32,562 bases of DNA from Ruminococcus sp. (lineage in GTDB: Bacteria; Bacillota_A; Clostridia; Oscillospirales; Ruminococcaceae). The notes under the pieces are model-generated. The model was not told where the DNA came from. It was given only the letters and a program-made list of their open reading frames with translations, and searched no databases. The stretch covers positions 1 through 32,562 of the forward strand of contig JAFVAN010000025.1 of NCBI GenBank assembly GCA_017480485.1. The letters are read 5' to 3'. Of this stretch, positions 7,719 to 19,978 are shown in pieces. The translations under genes were made by a program, and so were the position numbers. The first letter of the stretch is position 1. Every line of letters begins with the position of its first letter.

Positions 7719-7747
7719 ATTATACACCCCGCGTCAGCCGCCGTCAA
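7719..7747 (-). promoter_or_regulatory. Promoter for aroF leader
   Basis: Minus strand TTGACG, 17-base spacer, TATAAT. The -10 region GGGGTGTATAAT resembles those of the amt and glnN promoters at 29139 and 19756. Confidence 0.88.
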
Positions 7748-7782
7748 CCCAATTCGAGGATTGTTTACAAATTCTTAAACTT

Positions 7783-8682
7783 TCAGGCGGGGACGGAGGC
7801 CTGAGGAAAGCTGAGGGTCAGGGCGAATATCCCCTCCCTGACGTCGGCCCGTACAGTGCCGCCCAGCAGCTCCGTGAACTGCTTTGCGATGGCGAGGCCC
7901 AGCCCCGTGTTGCCCTTGGTGCGGGAGATATCGGTGGTGTAGAACTCGTCGAAGATGCGCTCGGGGTCAAGGTCAGGGGACAGGAGCCTGTTGGAAAAGG
8001 TGATGCTTATGCCCTCCCTCTGCTCCGCCGTGACGGTCAGGTCCCCGGCGCCGTGCTTCAGGGCGTTGCCGATAAGATTATCGAATATCCTCAGCAGCAT
8101 ATTCCTGTCCGAGGGGAGCATGAGCCTGCGCTGAGAGCAGTTGAAAACTATCTGCCTGCCCCGGTCGCACCAGTCATCGAAGCTGCCTGCCATGGCCTCC
8201 TCCAGCACCGCCACAAGGTCCAGATCGGTCTTTTCGGGCTCCTTCCCTCCCGAGATCACCTTCGAGAGCTCGAAGAAGGAGTTTATCAGCTCCTCAAGCC
8301 TTTGCAGGCGCTTTTCGATAATTCCGAGCTCCCTCGCCTTCTCCTCCTCGGAGAGGTCGGAGCGCTGCATAAGGTCGATGTAGCCCAGAGCCGAGGTCAG
8401 CGGCGTGCGCAGGTCGTGGGAAATGTTCGTCATCATCTGCTCGAGGGCGTGGTTCTTGCGGTTGTAGAGGGCCTTCGCGGCCCGCATCTCCCGCAGCAGC
8501 AGGTTTATACGGTCTATGAGCCCGTCGGCCATGCCGTTTTTCGACCTTAGCAGCAGGTTCGTGTCCTCGTCCCGAAGCTCGTCCAGCTGGCGGGAGATGC
8601 TGCGGTACTCGCGCCTCTGCAGCACAAGCAGCGCCGCCGCTGCGGCAAGGGCTATTGAAAGAATTATCACTGCCGCCGTCAT
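7783..8682 (-). CDS. Sensor histidine kinase with one membrane segment
   Basis: A 299-residue two-component kinase. One hydrophobic segment occupies residues 3-21 and is followed immediately by cytoplasmic sequence, so there is no extracellular sensor domain. A helical linker (about 25-75) leads to the phospho-acceptor helix with NISHDLRTPLTS (His89) and then the ATPase domain with N box NLIGNALKH (202-210) and G box GNTGLGLAIAK (257-267). The ATG has AAAGGAGG 8 bases upstream. Kinases of this small architecture next to ABC transporters usually sense cell-envelope antibiotics together with the transporter. Likely partner: the regulator at 10685-11359. The stimulus cannot be told from sequence. 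Confidence 0.93.
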   Translation of the reverse strand: MTAAVIILSIALAAAAALLVLQRREYRSISRQLDELRDEDTNLLLRSKNGMADGLIDRINLLLREMRAAKALYNRKNHALEQMMTNISHDLRTPLTSALGYIDLMQRSDLSEEEKARELGIIEKRLQRLEELINSFFELSKVISGGKEPEKTDLDLVAVLEEAMAGSFDDWCDRGRQIVFNCSQRRLMLPSDRNMLLRIFDNLIGNALKHGAGDLTVTAEQREGISITFSNRLLSPDLDPERIFDEFYTTDISRTKGNTGLGLAIAKQFTELLGGTVRADVREGIFALTLSFPQASVPA

Positions 8683-8800
8683 TGAGGTCGCCTCCTTTTG
8701 GATGTTAGGATGATAGTAAGATACGACGATGACCGCAAGAGCACTCTGGCCCTTACGGTCGGTCTGTTATATAGCTACGTTCTGCGGTCCCTCGGCTCGT

Positions 8801-9565
8801 TTAGCCGTCTATCTCTCTCTTGTTCCACAGCAGATAACCGAGCACGAAGGAGAACACTGTCACCGCGGCGCTGAGGATATAGCACTTGGCCCTGTAGCTG
8901 TCGGTGCAGCCGATGGCCAGCTTGCCGATCATGGTGCTGAGCTCGTAGGTAAGCAGCTTTTCTCCCACCTTTCTGGTGCTCTCGATGCTGTAAACAGCCA
9001 GCACTATGGTGGTGTAGGCGATGGGAGTGATGATGACCACGGCGTTGAAGGCGGCAGCCCTTTTGAGCACAAAGGCCGCAAGGATGAACACCGAAACGGT
9101 GGCTGCGAACAGCGGCAGCTGGCCCAGAAAGGCCTTCGAGAACTCCGAGACAGAGGAGCTGTACTTGCTGCCGTTGACGGCGCGGTTAAGAAAATAGAAA
9201 AGGTAATTTACGGCTATCATGCTAAGCAGGGAGAAAACAAGGGTGAAGAAGAACTTTGAAAGAAAGAAGCCCCTCTTGCTGACGGCGGAGGTGATGGAGT
9301 TCTTCACCGTATGCTCGCTGAACTCGCCCGCTATTATTGTGAAGGCTAAGAAGATAAGGAAGAAATAGAAGGAGAAATTCATGGCGATCTGCCTGATGTC
9401 CAGCTTGGTGCTCTCGTCATAGTCCAGCGGGGCACCAAGGGTTATGCCGCCCGTCTGGTGATAGATGACCGCGAGTATAAGGGTGCCTAGGGAAAGGACC
9501 CAGAAAAACCAGAAGCCGCGGCTCCTGACTAAGCGGTAAAGCTCTGCCTTGAACATATTTATCAT
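8801..9565 (-). CDS. ABC-2 type transporter permease
   Basis: A 254-residue membrane protein with about six hydrophobic segments, starting MINMFKAELYRLVRSRGFWFFW, typical of ABC-2 permeases of the bacitracin/lantibiotic-immunity kind. A longer upstream reading in this frame is an out-of-frame shadow of the ATPase gene. The ATG at 9565 is chosen because GGGGAGG lies 7 bases before it and it overlaps the ATPase stop as ATGA, which implies translational coupling. Substrate is unknown; export of, or resistance to, a peptide or lipid-linked antibiotic is a reasonable guess from the neighbouring two-component genes. Confidence 0.88.
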   Translation of the reverse strand: MINMFKAELYRLVRSRGFWFFWVLSLGTLILAVIYHQTGGITLGAPLDYDESTKLDIRQIAMNFSFYFFLIFLAFTIIAGEFSEHTVKNSITSAVSKRGFFLSKFFFTLVFSLLSMIAVNYLFYFLNRAVNGSKYSSSVSEFSKAFLGQLPLFAATVSVFILAAFVLKRAAAFNAVVIITPIAYTTIVLAVYSIESTRKVGEKLLTYELSTMIGKLAIGCTDSYRAKCYILSAAVTVFSFVLGYLLWNKREIDG

Positions 9566-10476
9566 CTCGACACCTCCCCAACAAGCTGCTTGAAGTAATC
9601 CTCGAGGGAAACTCCCGACTCGTACAGGCCCATGAGGGCCACATCGTTCTGCACAAGGGCCCTGGCGATGACCTCGGGCCTTGCGCCCTGGTCGTAGATG
9701 CGCAGCTCCGTGCTGTCTATCACCTTGTAGTCCCTGATGCCTATGTCCTCCAGAAGGGTGGCGGTCTTTTTGGTGTTGTCGGCTTTTACCACCACGCAGC
9801 GGCTGCATTCAAGGTCAAGCTCCTGCTTTGTGACCTCCTTGAGCACTCTGCCCTGCTCGATGAAAAGGAAGCGGTTCGCCACGGCGTAGAGCTCAGAGAG
9901 GATGTGGCTGGAAATTATAAGGGTCATGCCCCGCTCCTGAGAGAGCCTGCGGAAGGTGTCCCGCAGGGCGCTGATGCCGATGGGGTCAAGGCCGTTTATG
10001 GGCTCGTCCAGAATTACAAGATCGGGGTCGTCCAGCACCGCGAAGGCGATGCCAAGCCTCTGCTTCATTCCAAGGGAGAACTTCTTGAACTTTTTGTCCC
10101 TTGCCTCCGTGAGCTGCACCAGCTCCAGAGCCTCGTCTATCCTGCCTGTGTCGGTGATTCCCTTTTGCAGGCAGTAATAGCGCAGGTTCTGATAGGCCGT
10201 CATGTTCCCGAAAAATGCGGGGTTCTCGATGAGGCAGCCTATACGGCGCTTTTCCTTTGCCGCGGCGGCGCCCGTCTTACCAAAAACGGAATACCCGCCC
10301 TCTGTGGCCTCGGTGAGCCCCGTTACCAGCTTCATCATGGTCGTCTTGCCCGCGCCGTTGCGCCCCACAAGGCCGTAGATGTCTCCCTTGTAAACGGTCA
10401 TGTCGGCGCCGTCAAGGGCAGTAAAATTCTTGTAGCGCTTGGTGAGCTGCTGTGTCTGCAATATCGTCTCGCGCAT
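9562..10476 (-). CDS. ABC transporter ATP-binding protein (BcrA-like)
   Basis: A 304-residue ATPase with Walker A GRNGAGKTT (residues 38-46), Q-loop region IGCLIENPAFF (79-89), signature SLGMKQR (134-140), Walker B LVILDEP (153-159) and an SSH switch. The C-terminal ~80 residues form the extra domain seen in BcrA/LanF-type ATPases. It powers the permease encoded immediately downstream (4-bp overlap). The 208-base gap before it carries a dispersed repeat and a probable activator-dependent promoter. Confidence 0.95.
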   Translation of the reverse strand: MRETILQTQQLTKRYKNFTALDGADMTVYKGDIYGLVGRNGAGKTTMMKLVTGLTEATEGGYSVFGKTGAAAAKEKRRIGCLIENPAFFGNMTAYQNLRYYCLQKGITDTGRIDEALELVQLTEARDKKFKKFSLGMKQRLGIAFAVLDDPDLVILDEPINGLDPIGISALRDTFRRLSQERGMTLIISSHILSELYAVANRFLFIEQGRVLKEVTKQELDLECSRCVVVKADNTKKTATLLEDIGIRDYKVIDSTELRIYDQGARPEVIARALVQNDVALMGLYESGVSLEDYFKQLVGEVSR

Positions 10477-10531
10477 TTCTGTGACCTCCTGTTCTTTCGC
10501 TTACGCTCGCGGAGATCCATCCCGATCTCCG

Positions 10532-10588
10532 CAGAAGCAAGAGCGCTTCGCTTTTAAGAGGCAAGACAAGGTGCGCCTGCGGCGCGGA
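10532..10588 (+). repeat. Dispersed 5'-UTR repeat, copy upstream of the ABC genes
   Basis: Contains GAAGCAAGAGCGCTTCGCTT, then AAGAGGCAAGACAAGGTGCG and CCTGCGGCGCGG. Its last 31 or so bases are identical to 15763-15796 and, inverted, to the repeat at 19979-20080. Read in the direction of the downstream gene, the order is the same in all three copies: G+C-rich hairpin, then CUUGCCUCUU, then GCGAAGCGC. Confidence 0.82.
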
Positions 10589-10633
10589 TCCTTCTATTGC
10601 CTTAAAGCCCTACGCTCTTCCTTTGATATCTCA

Positions 10634-10677
10634 ATTATAACAGCGAGGTCTTAATAAACACTTAAATCAAATCTTAA
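10634..10677 (-). promoter_or_regulatory. Probable regulator-activated promoter of the ABC operon
   Basis: Minus strand TATAAT (10634-10639) with no recognisable -35 hexamer at the right distance. In its place are three direct repeats of TTAAG at 10650-10654, 10661-10665 and 10673-10677, spaced 11 and 12 bases (one helical turn). Such head-to-tail sites overlapping the -35 position are typical for OmpR-family regulators. The regulator gene ends at 10685, directly upstream. Confidence 0.6.
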
Positions 10678-10684
10678 AAAAGTC

Positions 10685-11359
10685 TTATTTTTTTAATCTA
10701 TATCCGATGCCCCAGACCGTCTCGATGTACTCGGTATCGGGGTCGGCAGTCTTTAGCTTCTTCCGCAGCTTGCTGATGTGGACGTTCAGGGTGTTGTCGT
10801 CGGCGGAGTTCTCGTCGTTCCAGATGGTGTCGTAGATCAGGCTCTTTGTGCAGGTGCGGGTGGGGTTCTCCATCAGCAGCCGCAGCAGGGCGAACTCGTG
10901 CCTTGTGAGCTCCAGGTCCACGCCCCTGCATGAGGCGGTGAGCTCCCCCGTGTCAAGGGAGATATCCTTGTAGCTGAGAGTCTCGCCCGAGGAGGCGCCG
11001 CTGTCCTTGCGGAGCCTCGCGGCTATCCTTGCCAGCAGCTCCTCGTTGTGGAAGGGCTTTGTGATGTAATCGTCGGCGCCCAAGGCAAAAAGGTCCACCT
11101 TCCTGCCGATGTCGTGGATGGCGCTTATGACGATGACCGGTACGCTGTGCTTCTGCTTCAGCTCCTTGATTATTTCCTCACCGCTGCGCCCGGGCAGCAT
11201 CAGGTCCAGCAGCACAAGGCTCACCTCGCTGCTGTGGGCCAGCAGGCCCTCGGTGCCCGAATAGGCGCTGACGGTGCGGTAGCCGTTCTGCCGCAGCAGC
11301 ATCCTTAGCATATCGTTTATCTCCGTGTCGTCCTCAACTATAAGGATGGTCTTAGACAT
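10685..11359 (-). CDS. OmpR-family response regulator
   Basis: A 224-residue DNA-binding response regulator. The receiver is intact: acidic pair Asp10/Asp11, phospho-acceptor Asp52 in LVLLDLMLP, and Lys101 in DYITKPF. The C-terminal winged helix (about 130-224) ends with IETVWGIGYRLKK, the usual OmpR/PhoB ending. ATG start with GGAGGAG just upstream. It heads the regulator-ABC-kinase cluster and has its own promoter at 11410-11438. It probably activates the promoter immediately downstream of itself. Confidence 0.95.
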   Translation of the reverse strand: MSKTILIVEDDTEINDMLRMLLRQNGYRTVSAYSGTEGLLAHSSEVSLVLLDLMLPGRSGEEIIKELKQKHSVPVIVISAIHDIGRKVDLFALGADDYITKPFHNEELLARIAARLRKDSGASSGETLSYKDISLDTGELTASCRGVDLELTRHEFALLRLLMENPTRTCTKSLIYDTIWNDENSADDNTLNVHISKLRKKLKTADPDTEYIETVWGIGYRLKK

Positions 11360-11409
11360 TTGATCTCCTCCGGTCCTCCCCCGCTTGGGGGATACTTGAT
11401 GATAAGTAA

Positions 11410-11438
11410 ATTATACCATCCCCGAAAGGTCAAGTCAA
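11410..11438 (-). promoter_or_regulatory. Promoter for the response-regulator gene
   Basis: Minus strand TTGACT, 17-base spacer, TATAAT, about 50 bases before the start codon. A small CCCCC/GGGGG hairpin lies in the short leader just before the ribosome site. Confidence 0.82.
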
Positions 11439-11451
11439 GCAGAGAGAGCAG

Positions 11452-11486
11452 AAAAAAGGATGCCCGCCCCCACGGGGCAAACATCC
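11452..11486 (-). terminator. Terminator after dapL
   Basis: Minus strand GGATGTTTGCCC ... GGGCGGGCATCC, 12 bp with three G-U pairs, followed by TTTTTTC, beginning about 16 bases beyond the dapL stop. Confidence 0.88.
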
Positions 11487-11502
11487 CTTTCACAGCATAT
11501 CA

Positions 11503-12684
11503 TCAAAGAAGCGCCTTCAGCCTCTCGGCGGCGGTGGCGGTGTCCTCGGGGCTGCCAAAGGTGGAGAAGCGGAAATAGCCCTCGCCGCATTTTCCGAAGC
11601 CCTCGCCTGGGGTGCCGATTATCCGGGCCTCGTTCAGCAGCTTGTCAAAGAACTGCCAGCTGCCCATGCCGTCGGGGCATTCCAGCCAGATATAGGGCGC
11701 GTTCTTGCCCCCTGTGTACCAGATGCCAAGGGCGTCCAGAGCCTGCATGAGGGTGCGGGCGTTTTGCTTATAGACGTTTATGTTCTCGTGTATCTGGCGC
11801 TGGCCCTCGGGGGTGAAGACCTCGCAGGCCGCCCGCTGGATTATGTAAGACACGCCGTTGGTCTTGGTGGTGCGGTTGCGCACCCACATCTCGTTGAAGC
11901 TCATGCCGTTCCGTTTCAGCTCCCCGGGGATGACTGTGTAGCCAAGGCGGGTGCCTGTGAAGCCTGCGGTCTTGGAGAGGGAGCAGATCTCCACGGCGCA
12001 GGTGCGGGCGCCCTCGATCTCAAAGATCGAGTGGGGCAGGGCCTCGTCCTCGATGAAGGCCTCGTAGGCGGCGTCGAAGAGTATGACAGCTCCCCACTCG
12101 TTGGCCCAGTCCACCCATTTTTTAAGCTGCTCGCGGCTGAATACGGCCCCTGTGGGGTTGTTTGGCGAGCAGAGATAGATGAGCTCCGCGTCGGTGTTCT
12201 CGTCGGGAAGGGGCAGAAAGCCGTTCTCACGGGAGGAGGGCAGGTGAACTATCTCCCGCCCGCCCATTACGTTTGCGTCCACATAGGCGGGGTAGGCGGG
12301 CTCGATTATCAGGGAGCGGTTAGAGCGGTCGAAGAGGTCAAGGATATCCCCCAGCTCGTCGGAGGCGCCGCTGGAGATAAAGACCTCGTCATCCTCCACC
12401 GCAACGCCGCGGCTGCGGTAATAGTCCCCCACGGCTGTCCTCAGGAAGGGCGCACCGCACTCGGGCATATAGCCGTTGAAGGTCTCGGGCCGCGCCTGAT
12501 CCTCGGCGGCGGCGTGGAGGCCCTTTATCACTGCATCGCACAGCGGCAGCGACACGTCACCGATGCCCATCCTGTAAAGATGGGTCCCGGGGTGCTCCTC
12601 CAGATACTGCTTTGTTTTCTGGGCGATATTATAGAAAAGGTAAGAGCTTTTCAGGTGCGAGTAATTCATGTTAGGTGTAAGCAT
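11503..12684 (-). CDS. dapL: LL-diaminopimelate aminotransferase
   Basis: A 393-residue PLP enzyme of aminotransferase class I. In the DapL pathway it converts tetrahydrodipicolinate directly to LL-diaminopimelate with glutamate as amino donor, supplying lysine and peptidoglycan. Motifs: YRMGIGDVSLPL (N-terminal DapL hallmark), CSPNNPTGAVFSREQL, and the PLP-lysine segment SLSKTAGFTGTRLGY. Start ATG at 12684; a ribosome site AGGAG lies within the end of purF, 11 bases upstream. Only 6 bases separate it from purF. It consumes glutamate, fitting the nitrogen-assimilation operon headed by glnN. A general aromatic or alanine aminotransferase is a less likely reading. Confidence 0.88.
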   Translation of the reverse strand: MLTPNMNYSHLKSSYLFYNIAQKTKQYLEEHPGTHLYRMGIGDVSLPLCDAVIKGLHAAAEDQARPETFNGYMPECGAPFLRTAVGDYYRSRGVAVEDDEVFISSGASDELGDILDLFDRSNRSLIIEPAYPAYVDANVMGGREIVHLPSSRENGFLPLPDENTDAELIYLCSPNNPTGAVFSREQLKKWVDWANEWGAVILFDAAYEAFIEDEALPHSIFEIEGARTCAVEICSLSKTAGFTGTRLGYTVIPGELKRNGMSFNEMWVRNRTTKTNGVSYIIQRAACEVFTPEGQRQIHENINVYKQNARTLMQALDALGIWYTGGKNAPYIWLECPDGMGSWQFFDKLLNEARIIGTPGEGFGKCGEGYFRFSTFGSPEDTATAAERLKALL

Positions 12685-12690
12685 TACAGT

Positions 12691-15722
<3,032 letters not shown>

Positions 15723-15732
15723 TCATTCTCCT

Positions 15733-15855
15733 TCTAGAAGCAAGAACGCTTCGCTTTCAGAGGCAAGAGGCAAGACAAGGTGCGCCTGCGGCGCGGTTTT
15801 TGAACTTGCCGCCTTCGGCGGCTTCTTGCTTCTTGCTTCTATATTCTTGCCTCTG
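15733..15855 (+). repeat. Dispersed 5'-UTR repeat, copy upstream of pyrG
   Basis: TAGAAGCAAGAACGCTTCGC, AGAGGCAAGAGGCAAGACAA and the GGTGCGCCTGCGGCGCGG hairpin, followed by a second hairpin GCCGCC-TTC-GGCGGC and TTCTTGCTTCTTGCTTCT. It occupies almost the whole asnB-pyrG gap. Same orientation relative to the downstream gene as the copies at 10532 and 19979. Confidence 0.82.
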
Positions 15856-15857
15856 GC

Positions 15858-17435
15858 TCACACTGCGCTTGCACCATAGTTTGAAAGGACACGCGCCGAT
15901 GGGTCGTTGACGTTGCAGCCCTCCCAGCTCCTGTTTGGCATCCAGAAGTCCACTATCATCTCGCCCTGTCCGGGATAGTATTTTTCAAATAGCTCCCGGT
16001 AAAGCAGGGACTCCTTTGTGAAGGGCTGTGCGTGGGTGTATTTCTGTCTGAGGCTCTCGTATTCCTCGTCGGTGTAGTATTCCTCGGCGTAGGCCTTCAG
16101 GTAGTTCACAAGGGAATGGCCCACGGCGTCCGAGAAGGCCGCCTTCTCGCGGTATAGTATGTCGTGAGGAAGATAGTCCCCCTCGAAGGCCCTTCGCAGA
16201 AGATACTTGCCCTTGCCGTAGGTGTTCAGCTTCTTGGCGGGGTCGATGGCCATGACGTACTTGACAAAGTCCAGATCGCCGAAGGGCACCCGCGCCTCGA
16301 GGGAGTTCACGGAGATGCACCTGTCGGCTCGGAGCACATCGTACATATGCAGCTCCCGCACCCGCTTCTCGGCCTCCCTCTGGAACTCCTCCGCCGAGGG
16401 GGCGAAGTCGGTGTATTTGTAGCCGAAGAGCTCGTCCGAGATCTCTCCCGTCAGGATGACGCGGATGTCCGTCTGCTCGTGGATGGCCTTGCACACCAGA
16501 TACATCCCGACGCTGGCGCGGATGGTGGTGATGTCGAAGGTCCCCAGCAGCCGCACCACCTCCTCGAGGGAGGCGATTACGTCGTCCTTTGTAATTATTA
16601 CCTCGGTGTGGTCGGAGCCGATGTAGTCGGCGGTCTGCTTTGCATATTTAAGGTCTATGGCGTCCTCGCTCATGCCTATGGCGAAGGTGCGGATGGGGCG
16701 CCGGGCCTTCTTCTGGGCGATGGCGCAGACCAGCGACGAATCCAGCCCGCCCGAGAGCAGGAAGCCCACCTTTGCATCGGCGATGAGCCGCTTCTCGACG
16801 CCCGCTACCAGCTTCTCACGGATGTTTTTATAAATGGCCTCATGATCGTCACGGCAGACCTCATCTACCTTAGCTATATCGCACCAGCAGTGGAACTCGC
16901 CGTCGTAGTAGTGGCCCGGGGGAAAGGGCATTATCTTCTGGCAGATGCCCACAAGGTTCTGGGGCTCGCTGGCAAAGACTATCTCCCCCTCTGCATCATA
17001 GCCGTAATAGAGCGGCCGTATGCCGATGGGGTCTCGGGCGGCAATGAACTGCTGGCGCCTGCCGTCATAGATGATGCAGGCAAACTCCGCATCCAGAAGA
17101 GAGAACATCTGCACGCCGTACTCGCGGTAGAGGGGCAGAAGTATCTCGCAGTCGGAGTCGCTTTTGAAGGTGTAGCCCTTTTGTATCAGCTCCTCCCGCA
17201 GGGCCTTGAAGCCGTAGAGCTCGCCGTTGCAGACGCAGCTGTCTCCCTCCAGTGTGAAGGGCTGCATCCCCTCGTCGGTCAGGCCCATTATGGACAGCCT
17301 GTGAAAGCCCAGCACGCCGCCGTGCACGGGCATATACCGTGTGTCGTCGGGGCCTCGGGACTTCGTTCTTTCAAGGCACTCGCTCATAAGCCTCATGTCG
17401 GCCCTTGCCGAGCACCATCCCATTATACAGCACAT
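15858..17435 (-). CDS. asnB: Asparagine synthetase (glutamine-hydrolysing)
   Basis: Converts aspartate to asparagine using glutamine amide and ATP. 525 residues. The N-terminal class II glutaminase begins MCCIMGW, so the nucleophile is Cys2 exposed by Met removal. The C-terminal synthetase domain carries the ATP-pyrophosphatase motif LSGGLDSSLVCAI (about residues 228-240). The first ATG is required to place Cys2 correctly and has GGAGG 7 bases upstream. It follows glnN by 78 bases, with a terminator-like hairpin whose U-run nearly touches its ribosome site. Confidence 0.95.
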   Translation of the reverse strand: MCCIMGWCSARADMRLMSECLERTKSRGPDDTRYMPVHGGVLGFHRLSIMGLTDEGMQPFTLEGDSCVCNGELYGFKALREELIQKGYTFKSDSDCEILLPLYREYGVQMFSLLDAEFACIIYDGRRQQFIAARDPIGIRPLYYGYDAEGEIVFASEPQNLVGICQKIMPFPPGHYYDGEFHCWCDIAKVDEVCRDDHEAIYKNIREKLVAGVEKRLIADAKVGFLLSGGLDSSLVCAIAQKKARRPIRTFAIGMSEDAIDLKYAKQTADYIGSDHTEVIITKDDVIASLEEVVRLLGTFDITTIRASVGMYLVCKAIHEQTDIRVILTGEISDELFGYKYTDFAPSAEEFQREAEKRVRELHMYDVLRADRCISVNSLEARVPFGDLDFVKYVMAIDPAKKLNTYGKGKYLLRRAFEGDYLPHDILYREKAAFSDAVGHSLVNYLKAYAEEYYTDEEYESLRQKYTHAQPFTKESLLYRELFEKYYPGQGEMIVDFWMPNRSWEGCNVNDPSARVLSNYGASAV

Positions 17436-17448
17436 AATTATTCCTCCG

Positions 17449-17495
17449 AAAAACAGAACTCGGCCGCCGCCATCGGGCGGCAGCCACAGCTCTGT
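17449..17495 (-). terminator. Terminator-like hairpin between glnN and asnB
   Basis: Minus strand ACAGAGCTGTGGCTGCCGCC, loop CGAT, then GGCGGCGGCC ... AGTTCTGT and TTTTT. The U-run ends one base before the asnB GGAGG. Either glnN transcription is partly stopped here, or the hairpin is an attenuator for asnB and the genes below it. Confidence 0.8.
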
Positions 17496-17513
17496 ATTTG
17501 ATTTCTTTTATAT

Positions 17514-19610
<2,097 letters not shown>

Positions 19611-19664
19611 TTGTGTTTCCTCCGTTTCCTGTAACAGCAGCGCCGCGACGGAGCAGCCCGCCGC

Positions 19665-19678
19665 GGACGTCGCTGCCC
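19665..19678 (-). promoter_or_regulatory. Possible second hexaloop hairpin in the glnN leader
   Basis: GGGC[AGCGAC]GUCC: 4-bp stem with a six-base loop having A1 and G4. It lies after the leader terminator and overlaps a competing G+C-rich structure (GCGACG ... CGTCGC). No U-run follows. The short stem makes this tentative. Confidence 0.3.
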
Positions 19679-19694
19679 CATCAAAAAAAGTATC

Positions 19695-19745
19695 AAAAAA
19701 GAGACAAGGGCGCCGAAGTTTTTAGCTTCGAGACGTCCTTGCCTC
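19695..19745 (-). terminator. Leader terminator of glnN
   Basis: Minus strand arms GAGGCAAGG and CCTTGTCTC (9 bp), an inner stem CGAAG/CTTCG, then TTTTTTG. It starts only a few bases after the expected transcription start, so most transcripts should stop here unless it is opened or bypassed. Its 5' arm contains the hexaloop hairpin at 19730-19745. Confidence 0.9.
19730..19745 (-). promoter_or_regulatory. ANTAR-type hexaloop hairpin, glnN leader
   Basis: GAGGC[AAGGAC]GUCUC: a 5-bp stem (one G-U) and a six-base loop with A at 1 and G at 4, the known recognition features of ANTAR-protein RNA targets. Forming it uses up the terminator 5' arm, so binding would cause antitermination. The usual partner hairpin upstream is not visible; there is almost no room after the promoter. 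Confidence 0.7.
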
Positions 19746-19755
19746 TATGCTTTGT

Positions 19756-19784
19756 ATTATACACCCTTTTTCCCCCTTTGTCAA
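19756..19784 (-). promoter_or_regulatory. Promoter for glnN
   Basis: Minus strand TTGACA, 17-base spacer, TATAAT. From GGGTGTATAATAC to AAGCATAGAGGCAA it is identical to the amt promoter and start region at 29121-29148 except for one base. Confidence 0.92.
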
Positions 19785-19857
19785 GCACGTTTTTTACAAA
19801 TATCTGCATTTTGCCGTCTTAAATCTTGCAGAATTTTCACAAACTTGCGCAATCCTA

Positions 19858-19886
19858 TTGACAGAAATGAATTTTTGAGCTATAAT
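19858..19886 (+). promoter_or_regulatory. Promoter for the gltB-glnA operon
   Basis: TTGACA, 17-base spacer, TATAAT, a perfect consensus promoter. It is divergent from the glnN promoter, which lies about 75 bases away. Confidence 0.93.
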
Positions 19887-19906
19887 ACTTGCAAGTTCTT
19901 AATATT

Positions 19907-19928
19907 TGATGAGCAATGGCGTTCATTA
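19907..19928 (+). promoter_or_regulatory. ANTAR-type hexaloop hairpin, gltB leader
   Basis: AUGAGC[AAUGGC]GUUCAU with further pairs outside: the longest stem of the set (6-8 bp), with loop A1 and G4. The 3' half (19919-19928) is also the base of the terminator 5' arm, so the two structures exclude each other. Expected transcription start is about 19893. Confidence 0.75.
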
Positions 19929-19973
19929 GCAGCTGCACCCCTCAGTGGGTGCGGCTGCTGTGGGCGCTTTTTT
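19919..19973 (+). terminator. Leader terminator of the gltB-glnA operon
   Basis: GCGTTCAT-(T)-AGCAGCTGCACCC pairs with GGGTGCGGCTGCT-GTGGGCGC around the loop CTCAGT. That gives 21 bp with only G-U wobbles and one bulge, followed by TTTTTTGCTTTT. It lies about 25 bases after the expected start and 130 bases before the first gene, so it must be bypassed for operon expression. Confidence 0.94.
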
Positions 19974-19978
19974 GCTTT

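Noticed and set aside
7505..7747. Considered a T-box riboswitch before aroF
   Set aside because: No T-box sequence (AGGGTGGNACCGCG-like) or long stem I is present, while a leader peptide explains the terminator.
9566..9808. 81-residue N-terminal extension of the ABC permease
   Set aside because: It is an out-of-frame shadow of the ATPase C-terminus; the ATGA overlap and ribosome site mark the start at 9565.
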